From NCBI RefSeq assembly GCF_027580225.2, contig NC_073339.2:42390501-42454500 (forward strand): 64,000 bases of DNA, given 5' to 3'. The translations under genes were made by a program, and so were the position numbers. Below, piece after piece: positions 1 to 12,715 of the stretch (position 1 is its first letter; each line of letters starts with the position of its first letter). The stretch is from Misgurnus anguillicaudatus (taxonomy: Eukaryota > Chordata > Actinopteri > Cypriniformes > Cobitidae). The notes beneath the pieces were generated by a model. It had not been told where the DNA came from. It ran no database searches and was given only the letters and a program-made list of their open reading frames with translations.

Positions 1-71
1 TGTGTAGTATTTTATGACCCTTTAATCATGCACTTACTCAGTTGAATCATTATATCTGTTTTTTTCTTTAG

Positions 72-3000
72 CCGTCACTGGCTGAATTTCACATGGCGTT
101 TTCAGTGGTATTTGTGGACCCTTCTGGACATCTCAATCTGTGTGCAGATATGACAACTTTTACCTATAGACAGGTGAGCACTTCTGTATTTACCACAGCA
201 GTAATGTGATATTCACTAACTGAAATTGGCACTCCATATTGTCGAAATCGGGCATTCGTTTGTGCCTGATATGTGCCATTACAACAAATGCTGTAATTGC
301 TTTCCTTTGTGAAATATAGCAAGAATATTTTTGGGAGCGTTGATGCCCCTATCCACTAGTGTTGGTTATTGTTTTAATTTTATTATTAAGGCTGATTCTT
401 TTTCCATTTCTAGTTTTGATTCCAACACAAATCGAGCACAAACGAACAGTGCCATGTTGATTTGAACAAAATAGGGTGGAGGGCACAGAGTGACGTCACA
501 CCTCCAAAATAACTATGTTTACTATCTTAAACACCAAATGTTAAAGAAAAGTTTTAGCATTCGTTTAATTATATGGGGTGCCAGCTTCACAGAGGTACTT
601 TATGAAGAATTTATCAGAATAATTAATTCTAAATGTTTCTGATTTGTCAGATCCACCATGAGGCATCTCTCTCGCTCAAGATCTGGGATGATCCTACAGT
701 AGATGGCTTCCAGTCTTTGCTTATGACATCCAAAGCCATGATCAGAACATATGACAGTGTCTTTCAGTAAGTGTTTCTAACAGAAACCTGGTATTTTTTG
801 TGTAAAACCCCTTTCGTGCAGTTCAACTGTTTTTCCTTTTTAGTGGACAAGTGAAATACTTTTGCCATAACGTGGTCATTTGCTCTCTTTCTCTGTTGCT
901 CTTTCATAGGTTGAGTGATCTGGTAAAGATGCAGGCTTCTTGTAAAAAGCTTTCATTGCTCAATGAGCTCATGGACCACAGTGGGAACTACGTTCTCGCT
1001 GCACTTCCTTTCATTTTGTCCCTATTGCAACGAGGACTTGGAGAAAGGATCCAACTTTTGGCACACTCACTCCCACAAGACCCAGAGGTAAAGTCAATGG
1101 CAATAACATGTTCTTTTAATACATGGCACTAGACCTGGTTAATAAAAAGAGTTTCTAAACGCAATGAACATCATTTTTTTATTAGTTACCACCAAAGTCA
1201 GTATTGTATCTGGTCAGTATTAAAAAGTGAATTCTTAATTTTACGCAAAATCTGATATCTGCTGTGTTATTCTGTCATCTTTTCTTCCTTTTTTCCTAAA
1301 CCGCGACAAACACCAGTCCTCCTTCTCTGCAGAATGCAATAAATCCGCTCAACAAATCACAGCGCACCATTCCACGCATTGTATACAATAAAGGCGGTGC
1401 TTTTGAATACACACAGAATCCTAGTTTTCCTCATCTACTTTGTACTTCGTGATCAACAAACAAACAAAAGCAAAATAGTAATTTTGATGGCTTTATAACT
1501 TAAAGATGCAATGTGAACATTTGTAACAGAAAATAGTGTTTTTCATCATGTCCCTTTATTGGTATAGAAAACATTTTTACCCAAATTAGTCAAAATGAAT
1601 TTATTGCGTTTTGGAACCAAACTCTTCAAATACTGGGCATTATTACTTGACATGAAAAAATGTAACAGCCTGTCACTCAGCAGAAATAAGTAACAATAGT
1701 AGACTGCTGTAGATATGGCCCCAGTACCGGATTAAGGAAAAAAGCATAAATCTAAATATGTTCCCTTCAGTTTTATTTAAAATTTTATTTGTTTTAGTTT
1801 TCATTTTTATTAAGACAAAATAGATTCACTTCCTCTCATTTTGATTTAACTATGTCAGGGATAATGTTTAGGCAGCCAGTTGTTATCGCAGAAATAAGCC
1901 CAGACAGATTAGGAGGGTCTTGAATCGCACTGAAGGGGCTTATTTTGCGATAACAACACAGGAACAAAATTACATGGGAATAAAAAACTGACAGGCCAAT
2001 CAGAATCAAGCACGAGCCATAGATTATAATATAATACAGTTATAAATATATTATTTACTATTGGTCTTTATTCATTGGTTTTTACAGTGGTCTGTGGACA
2101 GTGCACCTCCAAAGCACAAAAACCAGCCACCATTAAGCATTGGCCTGCTGCTAAATCTTGAAAATGCTCTCTCTTGTATTGAAAGAGGACCACCAGCAGA
2201 CAGTCCCAAGGTAAACCATCCCATATATGTGCAGACATCTGTGTTTGTGTGTTAGTACTGTAGAAGTTTCTAAAACCATCTCTATTGTTGGTGTTCTCAG
2301 GCTGCAGAGTTCAGACAGCTGTGGGGTTCTCGGTCAGAGTTGAGACGCTTTCAGGATGGGTCCATAACTGAAGCAGTAATGTGGTCTGGAAGCTCCATCT
2401 GCCAGAGGAGACTTATCTTACTGGAGATCATTACTTACCTGCTAGAGCTGTATGTCTTTGTTCAATTCATTCATTTTTTTAGTCGTGACCTGAACACATC
2501 AACATGCCAAAATTAATTTATAGTCAATGCACTACCTATAGGCAGCAGGAAATGTCTTGTTTTACACTGATTAACTGCTCATGGAGATTTCACCAGATCA
2601 ACATCATATTTGGTCAGTCTAATCTAAATCCAGTGTGGGGTTTTTAGCGACATCTAGCAGTGAGATTGCAATTGCAACCAAGCTCAATTTCAAAACAACG
2701 TAGGGACGAAGCGTGCTTTGTAGAACTGTTTGTCCGTTTAGGGCTAATGTAGAAACGGCTACTTCCATGTAAGCGGACCCACGGTGTATGGAGATAAAAA
2801 TGCCTCATTCTAGGGAAACGATACAGTTCATTATGTAAGGTCATTATACACCACTGATAATATAGTTATCTATATTAAATTGCATTTCTATCACGAGAAC
2901 CTTCTAAAAGTCCCACATTGCACCTTTAAGGACTTTGCATTGATAAATTGAGAAGATCTTGACTTTCAGTAGTTCATCACCACATTTTTTAACAAACCAA

Positions 3001-6000
3001 GTTATGTGACAGTAACGAAGGAGTCAAAATAATTTGTAATGACCCATAGGACCCTACAGCATATTGCATGTGCTGTTGATAAGTCATTTTTGAATAAATG
3101 TCATTACTATTCATTTGTTATTTTGTCATTTCTTCAGTCATGCAGATATCCCTAATACATGCATCAGATTTGTCGGCCAGCTGGATAACATTATCATGGT
3201 TGACAAAGAGGTAATTTCTAGCAAAATGTAAAAACAAAATTGTTGCTTCAAGTGCACAAGTCCACAGTGTGTTTTTGTTTTTCAGATGTGCACTACAGGA
3301 GAGGAAGAGAGTCTGAGTGTGGTTCAGGCCTATGATGATCTGAGCAGGAAGCTTTGGCAGTTGGAGGGTTTGCCGCTATCCATTACTTCTGTCCAAGGAG
3401 CCCACCAAGCCCTAAGATGCACACAGGTCACCACCTTAGCTTTTTAAACCTCTTAATTGTTTTCTGACAACCTCATTTTTTGCGATCTCATATTAAAGTA
3501 ATTTATTGTGTCCTCTGCAGGTTTTTCCACCGGTCGCTGTGAAGTTGGATTATTCGTTTTTTGACAGAGGGAGAAACGCTCTAGGATTTGTGCCAAAAGT
3601 GGACAAACCCTGCCCTTATTACATCACCCCAATTAAAGGTACAGTGTTTTAAGTACTTGTTTTGAAAAGTTTTATTTACCCAATTTTTTAGGGCCTGAGC
3701 CCCAAGATGCAGGTGCAAAGCCCTATCATTTTCCTTAGGGTTTATTAAGGGTCAAGGCAAGACCCCTGTTAGTGTTCTTATTATTAGGGGTCAAGCCCCA
3801 AAGGGATCCTTAGCTCATGGTGATTCGAATGCACTGTAGGACCTCATTTCAGTCATGAAAATGTATCTGCCATTTTGAATTTTCCCCCCCAAAAAAAACT
3901 TTTTCGAACTCCTCCTAGAGGCTTTGTCCGATTTGCATGACTTTTGCTATTTAGCATCTAGATGTACTTCAGACAAAAAGTAGGTCACCACAGTTGCAAC
4001 CTGCCGGCCTTAAGACTCAAACCGGTTACCTTCGGGTTTCAAGCCCGACTCTCTCGATCTGTGATCGCAGACAGTGATCCATATGTTATGGATGTTCAGT
4101 ATGAATTCATACTATTATAACATCAAATCCTTGTTTGTGATTGCAAGTGTATTGTGTCCGTTCCCTCAGGTCCTTGAAATCCTTGAAAGTTTGTGAATCT
4201 GGGGGAAAAATTCAAGGCCCTGGGAAGTTTTGGAAATATACATACATAGATACAGGTCATTGAAAGTGCTTGAATCTATTTTATGCAAGAAGTTTTCTGG
4301 GAAAAAAATCCATATTATTCTCTATAGTGTAGGATAATATCATAAAAATTCTAGACTTTTTAATGCTAAACTGTTTGCTTTAAAATCTTCTGTATGCGAA
4401 TGTTGATTCATACCAAAATGCTTTTTTGCATAGTTTGACACATGAAAACGTCTCAGGTTACGTATGTAACTGTTGTTCCCTGAGAAGGGAACGAGACGCT
4501 GCCATACTTCCTGCGTCCCTGTAACGCCGTCTTTGTCAATATTTCAGATAGCGTTATACTTCCTGGCTCCGCATCACCCTGTCTTTGTCGTTAAGCCTCA
4601 CCATTGGTTAAATTTGATATACACATTCAGACGCACTTACACCTGGAGGCGTCCCCAAAGTGTCACCGCAGTGACACAGCGGGAGTTCCCTTGAAAAGGA
4701 ACTGTAACAATGTATCTTAAAAGGTAACACGATGTAACCTTGCTTTCACTTGAAATGTGCTCCCACATTTAGTCCTTGAATTTGAGGGTATTGGACCAGG
4801 AAAGTCCTTAAAAGATCCATGAATTTGAATTTAACTAAAATGTGGGAACCCTGATACCCTTTACATTCATACTATTATAACATCAGTAGACATACAAAAG
4901 CTTCATAAAATAATCCCAAGTGACAACACATTGAAAATTAAAAATCTTTTTTTGTTAGATGATGGTATGAATGAATTATTTTAACATGCTGCTTTCTATT
5001 AACACTTTTGTCTGTAGTCGTCGTTAATGTGGAGGGAAGTGGAAAATGGCCCAATGACCCTTTGGCGATACGTCACATTAAAGCAGCCTTTCACATCTGC
5101 TTGGGCGGGCTGCTTAACAGGCACCACAAATACAAATTTCATGCCAAACCCACCCATCTGGATGTTTGGAAGGTAATGTTTGTTATGTTGACATATTTGT
5201 GTTTTAAATGCTTTTCTAAATGAACACATTAAGGATAATAATTTATGATTTTGCCTTTCTCAACATTTTTCTATATGCGTCTTTTCAGGGTGGGCTAGCC
5301 TTCCGCATCCAGGTGGCTTATCACAGGGAACCACAGATCCTTAGGGAAATGCAGACACCAGAGGGAATGCTGATCTACAGGGACAACCTTGAGGCCCAGA
5401 CCCTGGAACTGGAGACGCATTATAAACCTTTCCTAACCAGCACCCTGCATGGGTTAGACGCGCAATACACAATTTTGCTATATACAGCTTCAGTGGAGTG
5501 CAACTTTTTGATATTCTTTGTTTTTTGGTAATAAGCTTGAACAGAAACAAATCTGAGATTGTTCTTTCTGTATTTCAGCCTTCAGCTACAACATGCTTGT
5601 TTTGGTGCGGTGTGCCGTCTGTCTAAACGCTGGTTAGCATCTCAGCTCCTGTTGGAAGACATACGAGAGGAAGCGGCTGACCTGCTGGTGGCTTCACTTT
5701 TCCTACATTCTGCTCCCTTTACTCCACCATGGTAACATCTCTTTCTTATATGTGACCTGGACCATAAAACCAGTCATAAGGGTCAGTTTTTTTTAAATTG
5801 CGATTTATACATCAAAAAATGTCTACAAAAAATTTAGAAAATCCCAATGAAGTCTGTAGCAACACATATTGCTACTGAAAAGGTTTGTTTTAGCGCGCTC
5901 TATTGGTTAACTGCTGTAATGACCTTGTGGACTGAATGCTGAATGCGGGATACAAAAAACACTTGAAAGAATTGGTAGCAATGTGATCAAGTTGAAGTTT

Positions 6001-8469
6001 TTGGCCAATTTTGTTCATGATTTTAATTGTTTTGTTATGAAGTTATAAGATAATATTTACGGTAGGAGATTTACAAAATATGTTCATGGAACATGATCTT
6101 TACATAATATCCTAATGTTTTTTGCATAAAAGAAAAATCGAAAATTTTGACCCATAAAATGTATTTTTGGCTTTTTCTACAAATATACCTGTGTGACTTA
6201 CGACTTTTGTGGTTCAGGGTCACATTATGTCATAGATTGGCCTTTCTTGAGACATTGTACTTAATAACATTTGTTAATAATCTTGCTGCAGTGCCATTCT
6301 GATATATAGTTATGCCGTTACATTCCCAGCTCACCTCAGGTTGGATTCCTTCGCTTTCTCCATTTGCTTTCAACTTTTGACTGGAAAAACAATCCACTGA
6401 TCGTCAACCTCAATGAGAAACTTACAGGTAGGTTTTTCTCTGGTTTTATCACAAACCTATTCAAGGATAATTTCCCGTGAATAATATAGTTATTTACTGT
6501 GCATTATAAAACTATTACAGTAGTTCTGGTCTTTGCTGCTGTTTTGGTCCATAGCCACCCAGATAGCAAGCGATCAATGAAACAATGTTATAAAGGGTTG
6601 ATTTGTCAATGTTAAAGGCATTGAATCAATATCACATTGCCACACTCTGTTATGATGATCAGTGTTTGCTTAAGTTTATTCTTTTTCACTGCTTGTATGT
6701 GTTTAATTAAGAACATTTAATGATTTTACTTGTAAAATAAGTAAAGCTTGAATAAGCAGTAACGTACCAAGAGGCTGTGCTTATATATTGTGGAATAAGT
6801 CATGACTGAAAGATGTCTTTAAAAAAAAATTCATGCTTTATACATAACGACATGACTTTAAGCAATATGCATTTATCTGATATATTGTGAATATTTAATG
6901 CTGACTGCTTGATTATTTATTTATTTTCAGTTGCTGACTACACAGAGATAAAAAATGACTTTGTGGTCTCTCGAGAATCTCTTCCCACCATGTTTATTGC
7001 CACACCCAATGACAAGAAAGTGTCTGTGTGGACTAAAGAAGCTCCTTCAGTACCGGTTTGTAGATTATTTGTCAGTATTCAAAATAAAAAGTTATGTAAT
7101 ACAAGACCCTCCGCTTCGCGTCGGGTCCTGATCACACTGTCGGGCTTATTTACCCGATAACTACCGGCTGCCTCTACATTATCCCGCTTATTACACGGCT
7201 ACTTGCCACATAAGAAAAAAAAACTGGACATGAATATGAATTTGAAACATTTTATTGGCATATTTGTTTTAAATTAACATTTTTATCCTTCCGCGAAACT
7301 TTGCACAGATGCATAAAATGATCGTAATACCTTATTAAGATCCTCTGCTTCATACTTGTCTGTCTCCATTTTTTTCTCTTTTGCCAGTCTTTGAGAAGTT
7401 TTAATGCCCAATCTGTATTTTTTTGTGTGTTGTCTTCGTAGCTGTCATGCTCTATTTTGTCAAGTTCAGTCTCAGTAAGCTCTCTGTGTCTTGTCGTTGT
7501 TCGTTCTTCTATCCACTGTTTAAATGTTTTGTTTTTTCCGTACAAAATTAAAATTAATGTCTAAATTTTCCATTCTTAATTGTGGTTGTCCAGTGTTTGT
7601 CACAAGATGGCGCCAAACAGTAATCTTTATTGGCGCGGAGCGATTTAAATCATACAAGTAGTACCGGCTATGCGTTATTACTTTGGAGCGGTTATTATTT
7701 GAAGAGAAGGAACCTGCAAATGTCTCAACTGACCAATCAGAATCAAGCATGCCAGAGAGCTGTGTAATAAACAAAGATATTACCCAGGGAGCAAGTTCTA
7801 CTGTGGCACGAAATTTGACAATGTGGTAGTAGATCATGCTATCAGTTATTTTCTCATGTGTCTACACATAATAATCATTAATGTCATATTAAATACAAGT
7901 ACAGTTTAAATATCATGATGTATAACGGGACTATTATATGTCTGTAGTTGAATGTTTGCTTTTACAGTCTTATCATTTTACAGTTATGAATATAAATGCA
8001 AGTAGTCCCCTGGTAAACAAGATGTGTAGGCTCAACAAAGAAGTCTTTACAGTACATTACATTTATTTTGGTACTTGGTGTCAGTCAATTCTGAATCCCA
8101 AGTATCGAAATGTTTACTTGAGGCAAAAAGGGGGCAGAGATCATCCCTGGTGACATACATTTTAGATGCTATATTGTTCTCTGTTATAATCGGTCATATT
8201 TATTCCTTATTATATATTCTTTATTCATGTTTGAAGTTTGTAACTGATGCAGTCTCCTTTTCAGATGCTCCAGCGTGCTGTCTTGTTGGCAGCAGAGAGT
8301 CTGCAAGTTTTACAGGCACAGCTCCTCGACTCCAGCCAAAAACAAGACATCAGAGTAAGTTTATTTTGATTATGAAATTTTTAGGTCTGTCATGCAGTTA
8401 CATTTTTTTTATCTAATTAACTCTTTACCCATCAGCGTTTATAAAAAAGTTGCAAGCATTTTTAATGAT

Positions 8470-8500
<31 letters not shown>

Positions 8501-9867
8501 ATATAAACATACAATATATAACAAAATAACAGACCCTCTGTTTAAAAAAAAATCATCCTTCATTCGTTCTCTTTTTATTACCTCTCAAATATGGGTAGGT
8601 TTCTTTAAAAATACCAAATTTTGAACAAAAAAAGACTTTTTTTAGAGTTCAGATTCAGAGCAAAGATCATAACACACACAAAGTCTTTATTGTTTTGAAT
8701 TAGTGGATGCTTTAGTGTTTTATAAGTTGGGTAAGAGCACCACCTAGTGGATAATAGCGGAAATATAGATTGCAGTAAAAACTCTTAATTGGCAGGGAAG
8801 CGTTTTCTCTTAATAATTCTCTTAATCAAATTAATTGCATTTAATCGCACATAAATATTTGCATGTAAATGGAGAAATTAACCACAAATTAATAAAATAA
8901 GCAGTGCTTTTCATGTTTTTTTCAGATTGGTCTGTGGTTTAAAGTACAGAATTTTTTTGTTATTTGAAAGACCCACACTTTTTTAGACCAGTGATATTGG
9001 TCCATTTAATATTTTCACCACATTTGCCCCTATGTACTCCCGTAACACACCAGGTAAACGCAACTTTTAGGCTGTAGAAGAAATTGTTTAATTAAAAGGC
9101 ACCAGAATACAAGAAAATAGCATCTACTCCAAGAATTTTTTTTTCTGGGGGGACCCACCCACATTTTCGACGCCCATGCTCGGGTTTACATCTTTTAAAT
9201 AACATCATCTTGTTTTCCATTTTAGTTGGTATTTCGTCCTCCTCTGGAAGCTTATGATGTTCTGATCCACCTTGAACCAAAGCAGGTGCCTTTATTAGCG
9301 AAGGCAGTGGACCCTCCTCTTCTCACCTTTCATCAGGGTGTCTCTAAAGGTTCTGCCACCACAGACAAAGCTCTGCCAGTCATTGACTATGATCCAGTCA
9401 GAGTGTATCTTTCTGAACTAAGGGTTTGCATTTATTTTTTTCTATCTATCTTTTATGAATTGTATGATTTCTCAGCAAATTAGACCAGATAACTATACAT
9501 TTGACTTGTTTTAGGATGCATTTGGAGATCTAGCTCTGTTTTTCTACGACCCATTTGGTGGAACTGTGATCGCTGTCCTGTGGAAACCAAAAGCCTTTGA
9601 ACCTCAATCCTTCAAGGTTTTATAGTTTTTAATGTGTCTAAATAGGGTTGGGAGAATTTTAATTTACAAATATGATTTAAAGCACATCCTAACTCATGAT
9701 TTTCTCTCTGTCCTCAGACGTCTTTAATGAATGCTCATCGTGTGGAGGTGCATAATGATGTAGCCTCCACTGTGCCAAACGTAGAGGCCATCTTGCAGGA
9801 TTTCCGTATCATCGGGGAGGGTCTTGTCAAAAATGTGGAGTTAAGAACGGAGAAATGGGTTGTCTAA
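72..9867 (+). CDS. nol6: Nucleolar protein 6 (Nrap), C-terminal part, 17 exons
   Basis: NOL6/Nrap is a nucleolar component of the small-subunit processome that works in 18S rRNA maturation. The gene enters from the left edge, so the N-terminus is missing. Exons read from splice sites and frame: 72-173, 651-766, 910-1087, 2088-2210, 2301-2449, 3138-3210, 3286-3426, 3521-3638, 5018-5172, 5289-5452, 5579-5731, 6330-6427, 6931-7055, 8265-8354, 9226-9423, 9515-9616 and 9718-9867 (TAA). Recognisable stretches are FVGQLDNIIMVDKE, LNRHHKYKFHAKPTHLDVWK, QVGFLRFLHLLSTFDWKNNP and FGGTVIAVLWKPKAF, all typical of the conserved Nrap C-terminal half. The acceptor at 6330 (after CATTCCCAG) was chosen because only it restores the SPQVGFLRF frame. 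I see no internal stop. The introns are loaded with repeats. The assignment rests on recalled family similarity. Confidence 0.9.
2590..2935. repeat. MITE-like repeat in a nol6 intron
   Basis: A block between exons at 2449 and 3138 whose end (TGCACCTTTAA) and content look like short non-autonomous elements common in fish introns. No clear target duplication was found. The identity is recalled only loosely. Confidence 0.35.
3690..4080. repeat. GGGTCAAG-type intronic repeat, unclassified
   Basis: Intron sequence with repeated GGGTCAAG/GCCCC words (3690-3800) and a following block to about 4080 that has a T-loop-like stretch. It carries no ORF of note. It is probably dispersed repeat DNA, and no class was assigned. 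Confidence 0.3.
4445..4715. repeat. DIRS-like terminal-repeat remnant
   Basis: It contains GTTACGTATGTAAC, the same palindromic word found in the internal complementary region of the DIRS element at about 51,146. This is followed by a GTTCCCTGAGAAGGGAACGAG inverted motif and, at the far end, a matching GGGAGTTCCC...GGAACTG. It looks like a solo terminal fragment of a related DIRS family inside a nol6 intron. Confidence 0.4.
5751..6224. mobile_element. MITE with TGTGACC termini in nol6 intron
   Basis: Starts TGTGACCTGGACCATAAAAC and ends with the inverse, GTGGTTCAGGGTCACA. This gives terminal inverted repeats of about 20 bp with a few mismatches, in a 474-bp AT-rich element without an ORF. 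A decayed copy of the same insertion sits in the nol6 relic at 21,125-21,465 and 22,858-22,900. The MITE therefore predates the duplication of this part of nol6. Confidence 0.6.
7108..7775 (-). mobile_element. Crypton-like non-autonomous element, copy 1 (in nol6 intron)
   Basis: A reverse-complement copy of the element at 12,229-12,932. It shares the CTCTCTGG...TTGATT edge, the promoter-like GGCGCCA segment, a short ORF and a GGGATAATGTAGAGGCAGCC end. It lies between nol6 exons at 7055 and 8265. The end sequence is only half of the hairpin seen in copy 2. Classification as Crypton-like rests on the encoded fragment and is tentative. Confidence 0.5.
7252..7590 (-). pseudogene. Degenerate Crypton/DUF3504-like N-terminal fragment
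   Basis: The main open stretch is 7252-7545. It contains TFKQWIEERTTTRHREL and then [10 protein letters not shown], which resembles the start of the tyrosine-recombinase-like domain in Crypton-derived proteins such as KIAA1958/ZMYM types. Compared with copy 2 it has lost a base near the start (the ATG at about 7570 is out of frame with the rest). It has lost another after KDW, so the tail is read in the wrong frame. No catalytic domain is present. It is most likely a non-functional passenger ORF. Confidence 0.4.
8466..8503. repeat. (AAAT)n microsatellite
   Basis: A simple tandem run of AAAT units in the nol6 intron after the exon at 8354. Confidence 0.8.
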
Positions 9868-10025
9868 GATATTTTGGGAACAACTCTTAATGTGGATAAT
9901 GTGTGAGCTTATGTTTGATTATGTGAGACTCTTTATATAGTCTGATTGCCTTACTAGATTTCTTGACATTTGCTTTGAAAACTTGTTCAGCTGTATTATT
10001 TGTAATTATGAAAACATTGATTATG

Positions 10026-10031
10026 AATAAA
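10026..10031 (+). terminator. nol6 polyadenylation signal
   Basis: A canonical AATAAA lies about 160 bp after the nol6 stop codon in AT-rich DNA, a normal 3' UTR length. No competing signal lies closer to the stop. Confidence 0.65.
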
Positions 10032-10239
10032 CCTTTTATCTGTTATGTATGAGTTCATTTTTTTTATTGAAAAGCCACCAAATCATGTAAATGTAAACAT
10101 GACCTGCTCTCCCTGTGAGGGTAGGTAGGGACACATCACACTGACAACAAGTATGTTGTATGATATTAATGATAAAACTGTACTTTACTAGTCTCCATTT
10201 TTGCATCTGAAAACTCTGTATGTACGTTTTTACAATGCA

Positions 10240-10725
10240 GTGAAGCCTCTGGCTCTTTGATCGCCCCCTGGTGGCTGGCTGCAGTACAAGTCTTAACCCC
10301 GTCCTCTCCATTCAAACGAATGGGACTCTGCTCTAAATAAAAAAAATTATTTACACTTCCAAAAAAAGTTTCTGAAAATGGTTTTGGTCCTTTCAGGTAG
10401 TTGATATCACGCTGATATATATTCAAGTGTTAATTTTGTAATAAGTCTAATTTTAACTAGTAATTAATGCTATAGAAACGAGGCATGTTGTTATGATTGC
10501 CGTGATTGAATCGGTCGCACAAGCATTTGGACGGAAGTTTGATAACGCGGCTTCGCCTCTGGCTCCACGGATAATTCCTTCTACGCATGCCTTGGCTCCA
10601 AACTGACGTTTTTACGTAACATGACGGCGACCATGGGCGGACATTTTTAGCTTCAATTCATTACAATGGAGCGAGGCGACAACGTGTCGTCCATCTTTTT
10701 TTACAATCTATAGTCAATATACAGT
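10240..10725. repeat. MITE-like repeat downstream of nol6
   Basis: It begins around CTTTGATCGCCCCCTGGTGG and ends around CCATCTTTTTTTACAATC, a pattern recalled from dispersed fish repeats. There is no coding potential beyond chance ORFs and no target duplication was confirmed. Confidence 0.4.
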
Positions 10726-10929
10726 AACTAAGTGTAGCAAAATAGTATATATTATATAATATATATAAATTAAAATATACTATTTAAATTCAGGCAATTA
10801 TGTGACATGTAGGCTACTAAAACCACTTTACTAAGGGTTTACACCAGACATGAGTTCAACGATTTGCGCGAGTAGATTACATACAAAGTCAATACAAAGT
10901 CACGATCAGACGCGGCCTTGCGTGGGGCC

Positions 10930-11338
10930 GTAACTTTGTTTGGGTAAGCCATTTTCTGCAAGCATGTGAAAAAAATAGGTTGTTCAGATTTCGCTTGTTT
11001 TGTGAGGTAGGTAGCAAGGCGAATTACAATAATACCACCCGCTTAATCTGCACTGCCATTTAGTGTAGAGACAAAGGGAGAAAGAAAAATACTTTGACAG
11101 CACAATTAAGATTTAATTACAACAAACCACCATCATATTGTGATCAGTGTTTGCATTTCATCATCTCATTTGCATTTTAAACGGCACGCTTTTGGTCAGG
11201 CCTACAAATTTGCAATTTTAAAATGCAATAAGAAGTTATCTGTGCTGTATTTTGAGCTTAAACTTCACATACATACACTGGGGACACCAAAGATTTCTTT
11301 TACATCTTAAAAAAAATCTCATAATATGACCCCTTTAA
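10930..11338 (-). mobile_element. TTAA-type AGGGG MITE, decayed copy
   Basis: It matches the family at 59,677-60,121 over several blocks (CCATTTTCTGCAAGCATGTG, GACAGCACAATT, CTCATTTGCATTTTAAA, CTCATAATATGACCCCTTTAA). It ends in CCCCTTTAA, while the opposite terminus is lost or diverged. Confidence 0.6.
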
Positions 11339-11464
11339 TGCTAGTCCTAAGACATGTTTGTGATATATCAACAAAAAACATACTTAAAGTATGCCACTGT
11401 CATTGATTTTTCTCAAGATGCACAACAGTAACGTCTTTTCTAAGGCATGTAAGTAAAATATGCT

Positions 11465-11620
11465 TAATCATCCTAATTAAATTAAAGCCTAGTCCTGGCT
11501 TTAGCTAAGCTTTATCTGTGAAACCAGGCTTATGTCTTAACAGATATCTCTGCATTGCAGATAGTCTGCAGCACAAACAGGGCATCATATAGAAAGTGAA
11601 AGTATTACAGTAGCCTATTG
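11465..11620 (+). promoter_or_regulatory. Orphan ifi44-type promoter relic with ISRE-like motif
   Basis: It is clearly homologous to the upstream regions of ifi44-like genes B (22,925-23,060) and C (54,457-54,580). The shared landmarks are a CTGGCTTTAGC block, GCAGATAGTCTGCAGC, and AGAAAGTGAAAGT at 11,591-11,603, which fits the GAAANNGAAA core of interferon-stimulated response elements. The TATA box and first exon that follow in copies B and C are absent here. The fragment therefore looks like a leftover of a lost or rearranged gene copy. Confidence 0.6.
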
Positions 11621-11842
11621 CTGCAACTGCAAGGTGTCAGGAACTAATACGTTTCTAAGAGTGTATGTACTGTGTGCATTGAAAAGCAAGTGCACCAAAT
11701 AGATTCTGAAAACGGTATCTTTTATGTTTAATTGCATCACATATTTCTCGTAGACGTACATTTATTTATTTTAATGTGTCATTTATTAGAAGAGTTACAC
11801 CGCACTCACGATCAATAAGGTGCCAGACAATAAAGTAGTCAA

Positions 11843-11953
11843 TGAAAATAAAGACGTCTGCACACTTAAATCCTTAGCAGCAGGTTTTAATAACCTTTAA
11901 GGTTATTAAAACCTGCTGCTAAGGATTTAAGTGTGCTGACGTCTTTATTTTCA
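11843..11953. repeat. Near-perfect 111-bp palindrome
   Basis: Two 55-bp arms around a single central base at 11,898. I see only one mismatch between the arms (GACGTCT versus GACGTCA context). The arms include CTTAGCAGCAGGTTTTAATA and its complement. It would form a long hairpin or cruciform. No element ends or genes are attached to it. Confidence 0.9.
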
Positions 11954-12425
11954 ATGTGTCATTTATTGCCAGCACAGCTTGACAAATTTTGTCTTGCTTA
12001 TCCTGCACTTCTTGACTTAAAGCAGTCTTCTGTGCAGAACTAACAACTGTGGGATATTTTGCAGGATATACCGCTTCAGGGGCTGTGAGATGAACGGATT
12101 CGGATGCTACTTCTTTTGTCTCATTAGAGGACACAGTTGGCATTTGTCTTTCTTTACAAAAAATGAAATCTGCTCAAATGCAAATTGCTTTGTGTATTTC
12201 CTCTACAATAATATTTTTTATTTCACCTTATTACACGGCTCTCTGGAATGCTTGATTCCGATTGGTCAGTTGAGACATTTGCAGGTTCGTTGTTTTCAAA
12301 TAATAATCGCTCCAAAGTAATAACGCATAGCCGGTACTACTTGTACGAGTAAAAATCGCTCCGCGCCAATAAAGATTACTGTTTGGCGCCATCTTGTGAC
12401 GAACACTAGACTGCCACAATTAAGA

Positions 12426-12715
12426 ATGGACAATTTTGACATTCATTTTAACATGTACAGAAAAAACAAAACATTTAAACAGTGGATAGAAGAACGAACA
12501 ACGACAAGACACAGAGAGCTTACTGAGACTGAACTTGACAAAATAGAGCATGACAACTACGAAGCCAACACACAAAAAATACAGAATGGGCATTAAAACT
12601 TCTCAAAGACTGGCTAAAAGAGAAAAAAATGGAGACAGACAAGTATGAAGCAGAGGATCTTAATAAGGTATTACGATCATTTTATGCATCTGTGCAAAGT
12701 TTCGCGGAAGGATAA
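12426..12715 (+). pseudogene. Frameshifted Crypton/DUF3504-like N-terminal fragment
   Basis: It opens at an ATG (12,426) as MDNFDIHFN and runs through TFKQWIEERTTTRHRELTE to about 12,575. There a base change shifts the frame and a stop follows. In the next frame the sequence continues [14 protein letters not shown]...[14 protein letters not shown], then stops at about 12,715. The [11 protein letters not shown] type of motif is typical of the N-terminal part of DUF3504/Crypton-derived proteins. The catalytic part is missing, so this is not a working recombinase. Confidence 0.5.

Noticed and set aside
3990..4075. Possible tRNA-like sequence (GGTTTCAAGCCC near the end)
   Set aside because: No matching acceptor stem or anticodon arm could be drawn; a chance T-loop-like word in a repeat.
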